Assembly (NCBI RefSeq): GCF_030272615.1 | Contig: NC_081414.1 | Coordinates: 768,068,153 to 768,132,152, forward strand | Source of the DNA: Cryptomeria japonica | Taxonomy: Eukaryota; Streptophyta; Pinopsida; Cupressales; Cupressaceae | Direction of reading: 5' to 3' | DNA length: 64,000 bases | Shown here: positions 11,717 through 24,500 of the stretch, one piece after another | Layout: each line of letters opens with the position of its first letter | How positions within the stretch are numbered: the stretch's first letter is position 1 | Translations under genes and position numbers: made by a program | The notes under the pieces: generated by a model | What the model saw: the letters and a program-made list of their open reading frames with translations, nothing else | Told to the model about the DNA's origin: nothing | The model's database searches: none

Positions 11717-12110
11717 GGTTTTAGAGACTACATTAAAAAATTTAGGTTTTAATATTATATTATTACAGTCAATTTTTAGGGTTTAGGGTGTAAGACTAAG
11801 ATTTTTAATTTTAGGGTTTTTTTTACGATTGATGATGGAGGGCTAAGCATTGAGTGTTTATGGATTAAATTTTATTTTTTTGATTTTAGTAATATTATTA
11901 ATATTTTTTTTTAATTTTATGGTTGATGACATATGGTTGAGCATTGAGGGTTTAGTGATAAATTTTAATTATTCAAACTTTAGTGTTAAATTATTGTGTC
12001 AATTTTTAGGGTTTAGTGTATGGGGTTTATGGTTTTTGATTGATAAGAGAGGGTTAAGTGTTGAGGGTTTATGCATTAAATTTAATATTTTAGGTTTTAG
12101 TGTTTTTGTT
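11717..12110. repeat. Telomere-like minisatellite, array 1
   Basis: Degenerate tandem units of roughly 95-115 bp contain TTTAGGGTTTAGGG-like runs, GATTGATGATGGAGGG and GAGCATTGAGGGTTTA. The GCATTGAG/TGTTGAG landmark recurs at about 11842, 11936 and 12051. TTTAGGG is the plant telomere unit, but the array is too degenerate and unit-structured to be a telomere. Confidence 0.7.
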
Positions 12111-12261
12111 ATTACATGCAAACTTGGAATAAAACTTATTCACATCAATCCATATTAAGGAAATAACAAATAGGCTTAACTACAAACCCTTGGAAGAGCT
12201 GGGCACAATGGTTGGTTGTTTTCCTATTGAGAATGGATGCAATTGGATAATATAGAATGAT

Positions 12262-12783
12262 TGTTAGAAATTAAGATCTTAGGATACTAATCATTATAAA
12301 CAAGTTCATAAAATAAATGAAATGAGAATCATACATGCATAAATGTACACATTACACAAGGTATACATGGGGAAAACCCTTTCGGGTAAAAAACCCCATA
12401 AAGCATCATTTAATTAAAACACTTACAAATATAGTCTATCATAAAATAGACATGAACCTGGGGACACTCCTCCAATACTTCCATATGGCCAATAATACCT
12501 CATATGCATAGTGATACAACTCACCATAAAGCTCAAAATTCTCACACCTCTCAAATGAGAGAGAACCTCCTTAAATATAGGAGGAAGGGTGGCTTCACTA
12601 GTCACACCTTTTCAATAACCCCCACTCATAAATAATTAATAATCTAATAATTATTAGATTATAATTATTTCAAATGGGATATGCTTATAAAGCATATAAT
12701 ATATAAGGTTTTATAACCTTATATTAGAACATTATATATAAATGTTATAAGGGTGTGATCCCTAATAACATTATGTTCTAACA
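12262..12783 (-). repeat. 3' LTR of the 12262-17201 element
   Basis: Starts TGTTAG and ends CTAACA on the plus strand. Contains the conserved block GGGGAAAACCCTTTCGGGTA. The short minus-strand ORF 12423-12605 recurs in the other LTR and is a shadow of the repeat. Confidence 0.93.
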
Positions 12784-12795
12784 CTCCCCCTTAAT
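12784..12795 (-). other. Polypurine tract
   Basis: On the minus strand TTAAGGGGGAG lies directly against the 3' LTR, the usual plus-strand-primer position. Confidence 0.75.
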
Positions 12796-14640
12796 GTTAA
12801 TACGGGATCACATGTCAATTTCTATAAAAGAAAAAAAAAGGAAGTACCCCAGTAATGTAGGTCTTCTTTGACAGTGATAAATAGGGACACAAATATATGC
12901 CAACATGAAGATCATGCATTCCAGACTACATGAAAGTCATCTTGTCATAATTTATAATCCTAGTGTTTTAAAAATGATGCTATGAGGTCTTAAAAAAATT
13001 ATATTGGAGCAGCAGTCTCCTCAAATTAGCCTCTCCCTAGGTTCATTACATAGTGCCCGTTGGACTTAATACAATGCTTTTACAAGTGGAAGATTTACAA
13101 GGAGAAGAACTTACAAATGCCCGTAGGACTTAAAAAATAAAGGATTTAGCCACTAGGTGGTGCCATTGACATGCACACTCCCCCTCAATGGCATCACCTA
13201 AGGCCAAGCATTATTTGAATTTGGAGCATATAATACCTAAAGGTCTTATGCCTATTAGGTCTTAAATCTAGGATTTAGCCACTAGGTGGTGTCATGTACA
13301 CTCCCCCTTAATGGCATCACCTCAAAGCCAATCACTGCATAGAGGATTTCAAAGTGATGGCTAAAATTATAATATATATTATGTGCCCATGATTTTCAAA
13401 GTGTCTTTATTATAGAATGATTTCACTTGAGTGAGGTGCCCATGATCTTCAAGGTGCCTTTTATTATAGAATTCTTTCACTTGAGTGAGGTGCCCATGAT
13501 CTTCAATGTTCATTTTGATCTTTAGAAATGATATTCTCTAGAAAGAGTAAAGTAACTTCAAGTAATATGGTACTTTCATATGTATCCAAATGAAACTCTT
13601 CCATAAATCTTCAAGGCCATATTGATTCTTTAAGAGCTACATTCATATTTTGTCCATTTGATTCAAAGACACATAGAAGATAGTCTTCTTATTAAAGTAT
13701 TGCACCATCCATGTAATAGCACTTGCACCATATGTTTTGAAGGCATAATCTCGCCATAGAAGAAACAATATAGTTAGTAACATAGTAATCAACTTCATTT
13801 TTGGTGCAAAGAAAGAACATAATATTATTTTTTTGTCATTTGCCAAAGATCATATAATATTCCTTATAAATATAAAATATAGTCCAATGATTGGTAGAAA
13901 GGAGATCAACATATATTTTCATGAGAATAGGAATGAATAATTTGTTGTCTTGTTTAAAATACAAAAATAGACATGCTACTACATATAGTAATGATCCATA
14001 AAAAATTAGGCAATGGGTGAGCTATCCTTTCTAGGTTTGCTCCCCAAACACTTTATAACGGTGATAGCCACCCATTATAATGATCAATATAGTGTGTTTT
14101 ATTTATTATAGTATGATTTAAAAAATGGATCAAATACAAAATAGAATAACAAATCTCTTTGATCTCCAAAAAAGGATGCTAGTGAGAAATTTATCAATTT
14201 GAATTTACTTATGCATATTAACTAGCTTGTACATTTCATAAAAAAATATTATAAGACGTCTTTAATAAGGAAATTGTGATGTATCAACACTTATAATGGA
14301 TGATCTAGGAAAGTACAACTCTACACCACCTCTTATAACATTCTTAAGGAATGTATTACACATCACCCCTTTGAATAATATTGTAAACATTCATTCCAAA
14401 AAATGTGTTTGATGACAAAAAATAATCTTACATTAATCATAGACTCTGTGATTTTCTTACATTGACAACTTTTAATGATAAGATTATTTACATATATGTA
14501 AAATATACAACTAAAATATATTTGACATTTAAGATATAATGTGACACATAAAATCTTAACATTGTAGTATAACATGGTGGAGAGTAAGAGAACCAAATTT
14601 AGTGTGGGATTGGAACCTTACCCAAGTCACCAAAAGTTTC
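12796..14640. other. Element interior, left half: local duplications, no coding region
   Basis: Two small duplications are visible. One carries GCCACTAGGTGGTG...GGCATCACCT at about 13147-13201 and again at 13275-13322. The other is a 53-54-bp unit (GTGCCCATGAT...TTCACTTGAGTGAG) starting at 13383, 13436 and 13490. Minus-strand ORF 13643-13846 (GASAITWMVQ) faintly recalls Copia RNase H but is too short to call. Confidence 0.5.
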
Positions 14641-16663
14641 TATATGAACACTTTCTTGGATTTTCATAACATTAGAAATTCAAATATGTGGTTGGAATGT
14701 TCAAAATGACACACCCTACCAATGAATGTTTTCCAAAAGATCATAAAAATGTGTTTGCATTGACAAAGGAAGGAAGATTAAGAAACCAGAGGAATGATCC
14801 ACATGCTCTTATCAATTATTCTATGGTCAAGAGAGTCGCACTTGACATGAAGAAAATACCACTCAAACAAAAGAAGCTATTAAGAACATGTGGAAGTACA
14901 TGAATTCCTCACTGGTATTGATAAGCATCTCTCTCACATTTTCTGGCAGCGAACTTTGATCACGTGTTCAGCTAAGTATGATATTGGTTTTATTTTCTTT
15001 ATCGACTATCTCTGTGGTTTCAGGAGCACTAGTTTAAATGATATATTATGGAGGAGCACTGAATCTGATCAGGCATTTCTTAAGATATTGAAATTTACTG
15101 TGGTTTGGTATGAGTTCTCTATATATATCTGCACACTATTTATTGATGAGGTATTGTTGTTTACGACTGTTGACATAGCAGTGTGAATATTATTAGTATC
15201 TGCTCATTACTGATTAATGATATGCTGTTGATTATGTTTGATTATTGTGTAGAACATATGTATAATACTGGATTCTTAATGTATACTGATCGATTATTAA
15301 AGTTAGCTATGGTAGTGGAAATGAGGGGTCACTCACAAGAGGGGTATAGGGACGGGTTACTCTTCGACGTATGCCACCTGACCATAAAAGCCAATGTTCC
15401 TTCCTCTCACAGTCTCCATATATAAGTTATTGAATTTCTTTTCACTTTAGCCAACCTTAGAGCCATTACCTAATACTGTGTATAGTTGGCTTTTTTGAAA
15501 GCAGAGATTAGATTGTACATATGGGCTATTGGTGTCAACTATGAAGTCTTATATTGCTCATCTTACTTACCTGTTGGAGTGCTTTTTTATGTCACTCAGC
15601 ATGCAGATTTTGCCACCTTTCAGCATGTTTGAATAATACCCTGTTTTCAAAAATTGCCCTGCCAGCAGTTGCAAGGAACTACACTACAGCGCAGTCCTTG
15701 TTTTCTTGTAGCCGAGAATTCTGTTACATTTCCCTGTTACCATTCTGTTTCAGGGTGGCCGTGAGGGATTAATGAAAGTCTATGTTGTCTTGGAGGTATT
15801 AAAATTGCTTGCGTTCCTTGTTTATGCTTCTGCAGCTTGCATGTATGTCGACTAGGGTACATTAACCTTTTTATTTTAGTCAAAATGGTCGATATTCCAC
15901 TCATAACATTGTAGTCAAAATGGTCAATATTCCACTCATTTATAGCTAAAGATAAAACTAATGAAAGCAAATGAGGAAAGGTCATGACTTTAAGATAGTT
16001 TACCTTATATTTACAATTGAGCTCTTCGACTTTTATAAGACATCATAAGATGTTTTTGTTGAAGTGTGGGGCTCGGGATCTTCTAATGGTAGACAACGAT
16101 TAAATCTAGAGACGATGGTAAAAAACATTAAGTCACAAGTCATAGCTATACTGAAGAAAAAAAAACATAGTGAATAGAGTTTGATATTGTGATGAAATAA
16201 AATATGTAATCATTGAAAGACAATAATCATATTATTACTTATATATTTATAATAAATATTTTTATATATTTTTAATTAAGTCTTGTGATTGTTTTTACAT
16301 AAGTTGTTTTGTAATAAGTCTTTTGATGGTCACAAGATTATATTTATTTTATATATCCAAAAAACTAATTATACATGAAAAAAAAGATCAATTTAAGGAT
16401 AAGGCATATAGATGTTCTATAATATATTTAAATTGGGACAATGATCTATTGATATGGGCATATAATCTATTTTTATCACCTAATAATCAAACAGTTGTAA
16501 ATCATAATCAAATATTTTAGAGAAAAACAAAAGGTAAATTTTTTATAGGATATCACCAAATATATTGCACAAATGGTATTTTGCAAGAGCGTGGAGTAGT
16601 TTCCCTTTAAGTTCAACATATCTTCTAGTATAACCTGTCAAAATAATTAGTATAGCCTAATAG
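14641..16663. other. Element interior, right half: possibly captured gene sequence
   Basis: Composition is less AT-rich than the rest of the element and the plus strand has exon-like pieces: an open stretch 14688-14903 (RLRNQRNDPHALINYSMVKR) and a 42-nt segment 15754-15795 between TTCTGTTTCAG and GTATT that reads GGREGLMKVYVVLE. These run antisense to the element. No family was recognised, and this could be chance. Confidence 0.3.
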
Positions 16664-16675
16664 GCTCTGATACCA
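16664..16675 (-). other. Primer binding site (initiator tRNA-Met type)
   Basis: Plus-strand GCTCTGATACCA is the exact reverse complement of TGGTATCAGAGC and abuts the LTR at 16676, which fixes the element on the minus strand. Confidence 0.92.
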
Positions 16676-17201
16676 TGTTAGGCTATACTAATTATCTTAG
16701 GATACTAATCATTATAAACAAGTTCATAAAATAAGTGAAATGAGAATCATACATGCATAAATGTAGACATTACACAAGGTATACATGGGGAAAACCCTTT
16801 CGGGTAAAAAACCCCATAAAGCATCATTTAATTAAAACACTTACAAATATAGTCTATCATAAAATAGACATGAATCTGGGGACACTCTTCCAATACTTCC
16901 ACATGGCCAATAATACCTCATATGCATAGTGATACAACTCACCATAAAGCTCCAAATTCTCACACCTCTCAAATGAGAGAGAACCTCCTTAAATATAGGA
17001 GGAAGGGTGGCTTCACTAGTCACACCTTTTCAATAACTCCCACTCATAAATAATTAATAATCTAATAATTATTAGATTATAATTATTTCAAATGGGATAT
17101 GCTTATAAAGCATATAATATATAAAGTTTTATAACCTTATGTTACAACATTATATATAAATGTTATAAGGGTGTGATCCCTAATAACATTATGTTCTAAC
17201 A
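16676..17201 (-). repeat. 5' LTR of the 12262-17201 element
   Basis: TGTTAG...CTAACA ends, followed by TSD ATGAT. Near-identical to 12262-12783. Confidence 0.93.
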
Positions 17202-17206
17202 ATGAT

Positions 17207-18264
17207 AAAATGAAAGAAATATGGTTAATGATATAAAATTGAGAGTAACTAGCATAAATAGTAAGCTATAGAAAAAATATGTAGACTCTAAGTACAAATC
17301 TAGAAACGGGGATCAGGAAGGAACTTGTGTTCACAATTTGAGCTCAAAAGTATTGGACTATGTCAGTAGGCATCATTGTCTTCTAGGTGTTTGATGTAGA
17401 TATTAGAAACAAATTTGGGATCAAGACATCGCTCTAAGTATCTCCCTAAAATTTCCTCAGAAAAGTGTCAGATAATGACAACAGTTGTCATTGTCCAAGG
17501 TTTTATGATTCTTCAAAATTTGTTTCTCTTTGTCTCACTCCACAATTTCTAAATTTGTAATCCGTCTCTGCTAAATTTGAAACAAGCACACACAAGGGAG
17601 GAAAAATGGTATTGGTTTGATGGGGGTTTGTGTAGGTTAAACCTTGGGCTTGGAATTATCCCTATGATGAAGAATTGATAGAAAATATAGCTTACCCTTG
17701 AAGGGAAGATGCTATATTTTAAATGGAATGTTGAATTGAAATGTTATACCTTCATTCATGAATCTACCTTGCCTTGAAGTCTTCATGAAAGTTTGATGTT
17801 GCTAGGTTGGAACTCGTGCATGTCTTCACATAAATTTGATCATGAATGCCATCTTGAATGATTGAAAATACGAATACTTGACCCCTCCTTCACTAAATTA
17901 ATGATGCTTGATTGCTTGCTCACTTGAATTGGAAACTTGTAGAGGGAAGTTTCAAATGAGAAGATAAAACTTTATTTTATACTCAACTTCGCAAAACATG
18001 TTGAAATTACAAAGAAGGCCGACATCGGGTATCTGTTCCTACTCAACTTTTTTGACCGTTGTAGGGTACAAATTTGGGGCCCTTTTTCCTAGACTATGGT
18101 TCCTACCACCCTAGTCTAGGAGGATAGTCCTTTTGGATTGGGAAAAGGTCAAGAAGTAGGGACCATAGATTTGACACTTGTTTGAGTAGAACCAAGCATA
18201 ATCAAGCAAAGAAGGCAAAAACACTAAAGTGAGACACAAATAAGCATGAAATTGTATGAGGATG
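17207..18264. other. Intergenic, nothing recognised
   Basis: No long frame, LTR terminus or repeat was identified. Confidence 0.55.
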
Positions 18265-18313
18265 CATTTTATGACACTGCAAGTTATATTATTGATGCCA
18301 TATTTTAGGGTTT

Positions 18314-19329
18314 TGTTAGGTCCCGGAGACAACTGAGAGGGGAGGGGGGGGGGGGGTGGGGAGCGCGGGCTGAAACAGTTGTCAAATAAATTCAAACCAA
18401 AAACAACTTAACCAACCTTAATGCTTAATACCGGTAAATCAAACTTTATGTCAGTACATAGTTTATCAGTTAATTACATTACCGGTAAAGATTAATGCAT
18501 GAAATAGAAAGACAATAACATCCACAACACATAACACCAATATTTGTATGTGGAAACCTTGTAAGGGGAAAAACCACGGTGGGAAACCTTACCCACAATT
18601 AGATGATACTACTACAGATAGTATATGTATACATATGGGGTTTGCACATGCAAAAAGGCCAAGCGCGTAGAGCTCACTGCTCAAACACAAATAGGATTCA
18701 CACTGACTACAATTGGATGGTTAAATCCAATAATGATGTACTACTCAAAATTGCATCCTCATATGTTGGATTCAGTACCGGTGTAGTTCTAATTGCCTTC
18801 ACAAAAACCTTGTTTCACCTTCAAATGATGTCTGCGTGTATAGCTCTTCTTATTCTCGTATATACTTTCTTATAATTCTTTTTCCCAATCGCATATCGAT
18901 CTTACAAATAAGATCTTACATATATACCATAACCTAAGACCAATTTTAGTAGGTCGGCTCTAAAAGATATTACAATAAAATAATTACAAGTAAATCAATA
19001 ACCGACGCAATATCCGATTCAACATGTCGGCTTAATGCATTTACAATAACAACAAAATCATCTCCAAAGCGTGTCGTGCTGATCTAGAATAGATAAGCTT
19101 GTCGGTGCATAACCTGGACCTATTTGCAGATAACAACAAATATGCAAATATGAATATACCAATGAGAAATTCTCCAAGACAAAGTGTCCAAACAATGTCT
19201 TTGACATAAGCAGATGTTTTCCATGTCATTCCAAGTGCCGGTGAACATTGTCAATTCTCCAAAGTGTCGGAGTTGATAAGTGTTGATAGGTGTTGACATT
19301 AATGACAAAACCATACCAAAATACCAACA
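18314..19329 (-). mobile_element. Solo LTR in the telomere-like array
   Basis: A 1,016-bp TGTTAGG...CCAACA unit with TSD GGTTT (18309-18313 and 19330-19334). It shares a layout with the LTRs at 20529, 26480 and 37388: a G-run flanked by inverted arms near the left end, then AAAAACCACGGTGGG, and many ACCGG/TCGG motifs. There is no internal region, so it is a solo LTR. Orientation is taken from that shared layout. Confidence 0.88.
18328..18383 (-). other. Stem-loop with G-run loop at the LTR end
   Basis: Arms GACAACTG (18328-18335) and CAGTTGTC (18376-18383) are perfect complements around a loop with a run of 12 or more G. In RNA sense (minus) this is a C-rich loop close to where the PBS would lie. 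Confidence 0.6.
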
Positions 19330-19920
19330 GGTTTAGCATATAAGGTTTAGGTTCCAAGGTTTAGGGTTTAATTTAAAGGGTTTCTAGGATTGATCATTGA
19401 GTGTTTAGGGGTTAAATTTATTTTTTTAGGTTTTAGTGTCAAATTATTAATGTTGGTTTTCGGGTTTAACACATAGGGTTTAGGGTTGAGCATTGAGGTT
19501 TTAAGGATTAAATTGAAATTTATAGGTTTAAAGTGTTACATTATTAATTTTAGATTTTGGTGTTTAATGTATAGGGTTTAGGTATGATGTTTAGGTTTTA
19601 AGGTTTATAAATGATGATGGAGGGTTGAGCTTGAAGGTTTAGGGATTAAATTGCAATTTTAGTGATATTGTTAGTGTCATGTTTTAGGGTTTAACATATA
19701 GGGTTTAGGGTTTGGGGTTTACAATTGATGATGGTAGATTGAGCATTGACGATTTTGGGATTGAATTTAATTGTTTAGGTTTTAGTGTTATATTTTTTTA
19801 GGTTTTAGTGTTATATTAAGAATGTCATTTTTTAGGGTTTAGTAAATAATGTTAGGGCATAGGGTTTAGGGTTTATGATTGATGATGGAGAGTTTAGGGT
19901 TTACGATTGATGATCAATTC

Positions 19921-20523
19921 ACCAACCATAGAGATTGGAATATGCTTTTAGTTTTCCCCATAAGTGTAATTGAGTGGATGGAATGTTACCTAGCTTCTTA
20001 TTGTTCATGATTGAGGTAATAGAAATAAATAATTGGTAATAGATCTCACACTTATCAATAGTGGAAAATACATATTTTAGAAAGGCATGAGGTGTAATTA
20101 GTGTCCTCCTCTATTATTATTATGGTATGTCTTTGATACCATAATAATAGTATCAATTCACTAGCTTCTTCTCTTTCAATTCTTGGGATTATTATCTATC
20201 TTCTAATAAACAACAAGATAAAAATAGTCACTTATAGCACTAAACTCATGTTTATGCCTATCATGATCAAATTTCTTAAAAATCACATGGACTACAATTT
20301 TGGAACTTGGTCTCCAATTTGTGAATAGAAATAAAATATCATGATTAAAATTATAGCATCTATGAGATATTACATGGAAAAATAATACGTTTAGATCACA
20401 AGGATCCAACAAAACCCATAATCCATAAATTGATTCATATTACCATTTTATAAAATCTCTCTACATCTATATGCATTCTCTTAATATTTGACTCTAACTC
20501 ATTTCCCTACACTCCTCTATGAG
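19921..20523. other. Intergenic, no gene recognised
   Basis: AT-rich. Apart from the small hairpin at 20114-20152 nothing was identified before the CAACA TSD of the next element. Confidence 0.5.
20114..20152. repeat. Small AT-rich inverted repeat
   Basis: ATTATGGTAT and ATACCATAAT arms around GTCTTTG form a hairpin, with a few more paired A/T bases outside. It could be an insertion scar or a terminator-like structure. No function is assigned. Confidence 0.5.
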
Positions 20524-20528
20524 CAACA

Positions 20529-21292
20529 TGTTAGGATTCCTAAAGATACTGAGAGGGGGGGGGGGGAGTGAATCAGTATCTTGCCAGTTAATGGATTTTC
20601 TTGACTTATTAAATGAATTGCATCTCAAAATAGTATATCGGTAAACAAGAATTAATGCAGTAAATAAGAACAACAACCACAACATAGAAAGCACACCATA
20701 ACACAATATTTTTAATTAGGAAACCCGATGTGGGAAAAACCTCGGTGGGATTTGTGACCCATAATATTCTCTTACTAGCCAATAAGTGAATATTATTGTT
20801 ACAATAGGGGCCTGCACATGCAGGAAGGCCAACTGCCTAAAGCTCACTGCTTAAATACAAAAGAGAAGTCTCATTGACTAACAAAAGTGGATTATGAAAA
20901 TCCAATGTCATGTACTGCTTCGGATCAGCATCTGCTATGCTAGGTTCAGTATCGGTTTAAGCTCATACAACTTCCAAAACCTTATTCCAAACTCTGCCTT
21001 AATATTCGCATCTTAGTTCTGCAATAATCTAACCATATCCGCATATCCTAAATGATTTACAAGAGCTCATACTTATATGACTCATATTACAACTTGCCTT
21101 GCTGGCTTACAAAAAGATTTTACAATTAAATACAAAATACAATAAATAAAATCTTGTCGGCTAGGATGTCGGTGAACATCTTTTCTGTTGTCGGTGCCAG
21201 TGTCTGTCGGTGCCATAGGATTGTAAGGTTGCCATCAATGACAATACCTTCAATCACCTACAATTTCTCATTGTAGTGTGCATTTGCCAACA
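20529..21292 (-). repeat. 3' LTR of the SIRE-like element
   Basis: TGTTAGG...GCCAACA, 764 bp, by eye well over 90 percent identical to 26480-27251. A 10-bp perfect inverted repeat (20543-20552 and 20573-20582) flanks a G-run. Confidence 0.92.
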
Positions 21293-21306
21293 ATCTCCCC
21301 CTTTGG
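21293..21306 (-). other. Polypurine tract
   Basis: Minus-strand CCAAAGGGGGAGAT abuts the 3' LTR. The surrounding CAATGCCAAAGGGGGAGA is typical of SIRE-type Copia elements. Confidence 0.85.
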
Positions 21307-21525
21307 CATTGATCGCAATACTCATGAGAAAAAGCCAAAATGTGTATCCAAAAATGTCTTACCAAAACTGTCGAAACTGTGTGCTCCCCCTGAGCTGGTG
21401 ATCTCTCTGGTGATCTCTTCTATCATATCTTTTTTCTCATCCTTATTCCTTTTTCTCATCTACTACTCCCCCTTTGGCATCAATGACAAAGGTTGTCATT
21501 AAATGTCAATTGAGTGTAGTCCTTG

Positions 21526-24500
21526 TCATGATCCTTGTAACCGGTTGGTTACAATCTGATATAACTCTGCTAAAGCAACATTCAGACTGTTGTAGAATCT
21601 CTCATTGTCTTTCAGTGCTACTTCAGTCCTCTGAATTGTATCGGTGAGAAAGTGCATTTTCTCTTCTGATGTCTTAAGTCCTGGAACAAGAGCCTCAGAA
21701 ATCTCTTTTCTCAAAGAGATGAGGATATCCAGTTTAGGACTTAGTATGCACTTCAGTTCTTTTGCCTTAAACCTTAATCTTTCTTTATCTTTTTCAAGTT
21801 TTTCTATTTTCTCTTCAAATCCGGTAATTACCTATTCTACTACCGATATTGAATCTAATGAACCTATCAAGTTGTCAGCAATATCATTGATTTCCTTTTG
21901 AGCTATGCAGATTTCTTTGTCTATATTCTCTGTCAAAATGTTAGTTTTGCATGTGTCTCTATACAATTTCTTGAAGTCCAAAATTGTCTTGCCTAATACC
22001 GATAATAAGGTATCCATATGTTTCTTATTTTTCTTGACTATCTCCTCAAAAAAAATTTCTTTCTCTTTGTTCATTTTCTCTTTGAATGTCTCCTCGTTGA
22101 TTTGATCAATTGTTAGTAGGTTGTCGGTTATATAATTAGACAATGTGTCTAATTGACTCAACGAGTCTTCATTCTCTATATTGCACTTAGGTGCTATCAT
22201 CTTCAAAATTGGTAATGTATCATCAATAGCCTTATAAGGTAGTGCATTACACTCTGTTATTTTCTTGATTGAATCTAGCAATACCTCTGTCACATTAGTG
22301 GTCTAAATTCAAACATAGAGGTTCTAGATGATTGTCCAACTACCTTTACAATTTGTAATCCGTCGGTGGTAGTAATAGCTTTGTTTTCCTCTTTCTTCGG
22401 AGGGTCAGTTTGTGTCTCCATTTCCAGTACCAAAGGTTTAGGTTTTTCTGTTGTAGTCGGTGGCACTGTTCTTGAATGTACCTGTGAATCTTGTTTCTTT
22501 GTGTGTGTCTCGGTCGGTTTCTCTGTGCTCTCTACTGATGGTTTCTCTGATTGTGCCTTTGATGATTTTACAGTGGTATCCACTGCCAGTTTTTCTGTTT
22601 GCACCTCAAAAACTTCTACAGTCGGTATCTCAACAGATTTTTCATTGCTGTCAGTTGTCGGTTGCTCAGTAGATACTTCAGTATGTGTACCAGTGATATC
22701 TACAATTCCTATATCCGGGAAATCATTTGCCTGTTCAGTTTGGTGCTCAGTCCCAATCTCAAGGTTTCCAACTGTATCCTCAATATTTGTGTCAACTGCT
22801 GTGTCTTCTACCGGTGGCTCAGTTGCCACATCCCTTTTCTCAGTTGATTCCTTATCAACCACAATGTTCACTTCATGTGTGTCTATATTGATTGTGTACA
22901 ACACCTCTGAATCAGGATTTGTATCCTCATGTGTTGTCTCCATACTCTCTATTGCTGGTGGAGTATCAGAAGGAGGTGGGGGTAAGTTATCTGCCACCTT
23001 TATGCTTGGAGGTCCACCTACCTTACCTTTCTCTTTATCCTTGTCCTTTTCTTTTTGATAGACTTTAAAAGTCTTTGGTCTCTTAACCTTTTCCTGTTTC
23101 TCTTTTTCAACAAAGAATATATCCCACTTGTTTGTAGTTTCTTCTGATATTTCATTTACTCTGCCTACCATTAGTGCTACATGTCGGTGACCGGTTGAGA
23201 ATACTGTCCGATTAGCCTCACTAGTTAGCTCATCAATCTCTTGAGTTGATTTCATTGGGTGAACTACAAGTAATTTTTCTATTTTGATCTTTTTATCTAA
23301 TTCCACAATTGCTACCCTTCTAGCTTCTAATCTTCTGTATAAGTCATTTGGTATATCATCAACAACTTCCATCAAAAATTTCTTATAAATATCAAGATGT
23401 AAAATAACACTATTTTCTATACTTTCCTTTCATCATCTGATAGTGTGTTATACAACTTGTTGATGTTAGCCAATTTCCCATCTTCAATTATTTCACTCAG
23501 AAGTTTGTCAAGTGGAGGAACAACTTGTTTTTGTTTCTTATTCTTAGGTGTCAACTTCCTTGTCGGAGGCCTAACCACCTATTGTTTCTATCTTGTTCTT
23601 TTTGTTTCTATCTTGTTCTTTTTGGTGTAGGAGCAGGTGCCGATGAAGGTTTTCTTTTCCTGACTACCCTTTTAAACTTTCCTAGTATTTCACTGTCAGA
23701 GGAGGTAGCAACCGGTGAAAGATGTGTTTCTTGTTGTAGTTCTTATAAGTCACTCTCCTTGATACCAGTTTTATTTAATACATCCTCTTTAATTGCTTAT
23801 GCCTGCCTTGTTCCTTTGCTAACTATCTGCTCAATTTTCTTTATTCTCTTCTAGGATTGAATTTTGCTTTCTATTGTTTCAGCACTACCAAATATTTCTT
23901 CAGTTGGTTCTTTAGGTGCTTCTAAGAGGGCTTTTGCATAAGTTTCAATTATATTGACATCTGCCTCATATCCAATTTCAGTAACCTAGATAGTCCTTCA
24001 GACCACTGCCTCCATCAAGATCTCATCTTTCTTTATTACAAAGCATATCTCCTTTTGATATTTGTCAACAATAGCTTGAGATAGCCTTGACCTAGTTTTC
24101 ATTCTAGCCTTTAATGCCTGAAAGTATTCATTTATGTTATTTTATCTGTTATCTCCCATGTTGTTTAGAATGTCCAGTAGTTGTTTTCCTACAGGGATGT
24201 CAAAGCCAAAATCCTTTCTTCCAATACTAGGAACTTGCTTGGTTATGTACAACATTAAACATACAAGTCGGTTGCCAAATCTGAAAGTTCCTTTCTTGTC
24301 TCCTTTGATTTTCTTCAGATTATCTATCAATTCATCCTTCAACCATTCACATATGTCAATAATTACATTGTTATTTACCAAGTCATAGGCACTTTTGATA
24401 CACAAGCTAGAAACAAAGTTTAATCTATTGGCATTAGTAGCTTTGTATCCAAGTATCATGGTTATGAACCTTACATTGATATCCTTTATGTCATTTACTC

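Larger units (their letters stand above)
12262..17201 (-). mobile_element. LTR retrotransposon, minus strand, no recognisable pol
   Basis: Two LTRs (12262-12783 and 16676-17201, about 98 percent identical by eye apart from a short indel) bound a 3.9-kb interior. The TSD ATGAT is perfect (12257-12261 and 17202-17206). The orientation is minus: a PBS abuts the right LTR and a polypurine tract abuts the left one. The interior shows no RT, integrase or Gag motif I can defend, so this is a non-autonomous (LARD-like) or internally replaced element. High LTR similarity implies a fairly young insertion, in contrast to its neighbours. Confidence 0.9.
18265..19920. repeat. Telomere-like minisatellite, array 2 (interrupted)
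   Basis: Left flank 18265-18313 and right part 19330-19920 belong to the same degenerate repeat as array 1 (TTTTAGGGTTTA, CATATAGGGTTTAGGG, GATGATGGAGGGTTGAGC). The GAGC(AT)TTGA landmark occurs at about 19397, 19483, 19626 and 19740. A solo LTR splits the array at 18314-19329. Confidence 0.75.

Noticed and set aside
11717-12110. Interstitial telomere or a former chromosome end
   Set aside because: TTTAGGG-like runs are embedded in longer degenerate units and are never present as a pure heptamer array.
13643-13846. Copia RNase H remnant in the 12262-17201 element
   Set aside because: Only a short loose resemblance (GASAITW), with no flanking domains in any frame.
22366-23058. 230-codon plus-strand ORF rich in Ser, Val and Cys
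   Set aside because: It is the antisense shadow of the low-complexity minus-strand ORF segment 22290-23375.
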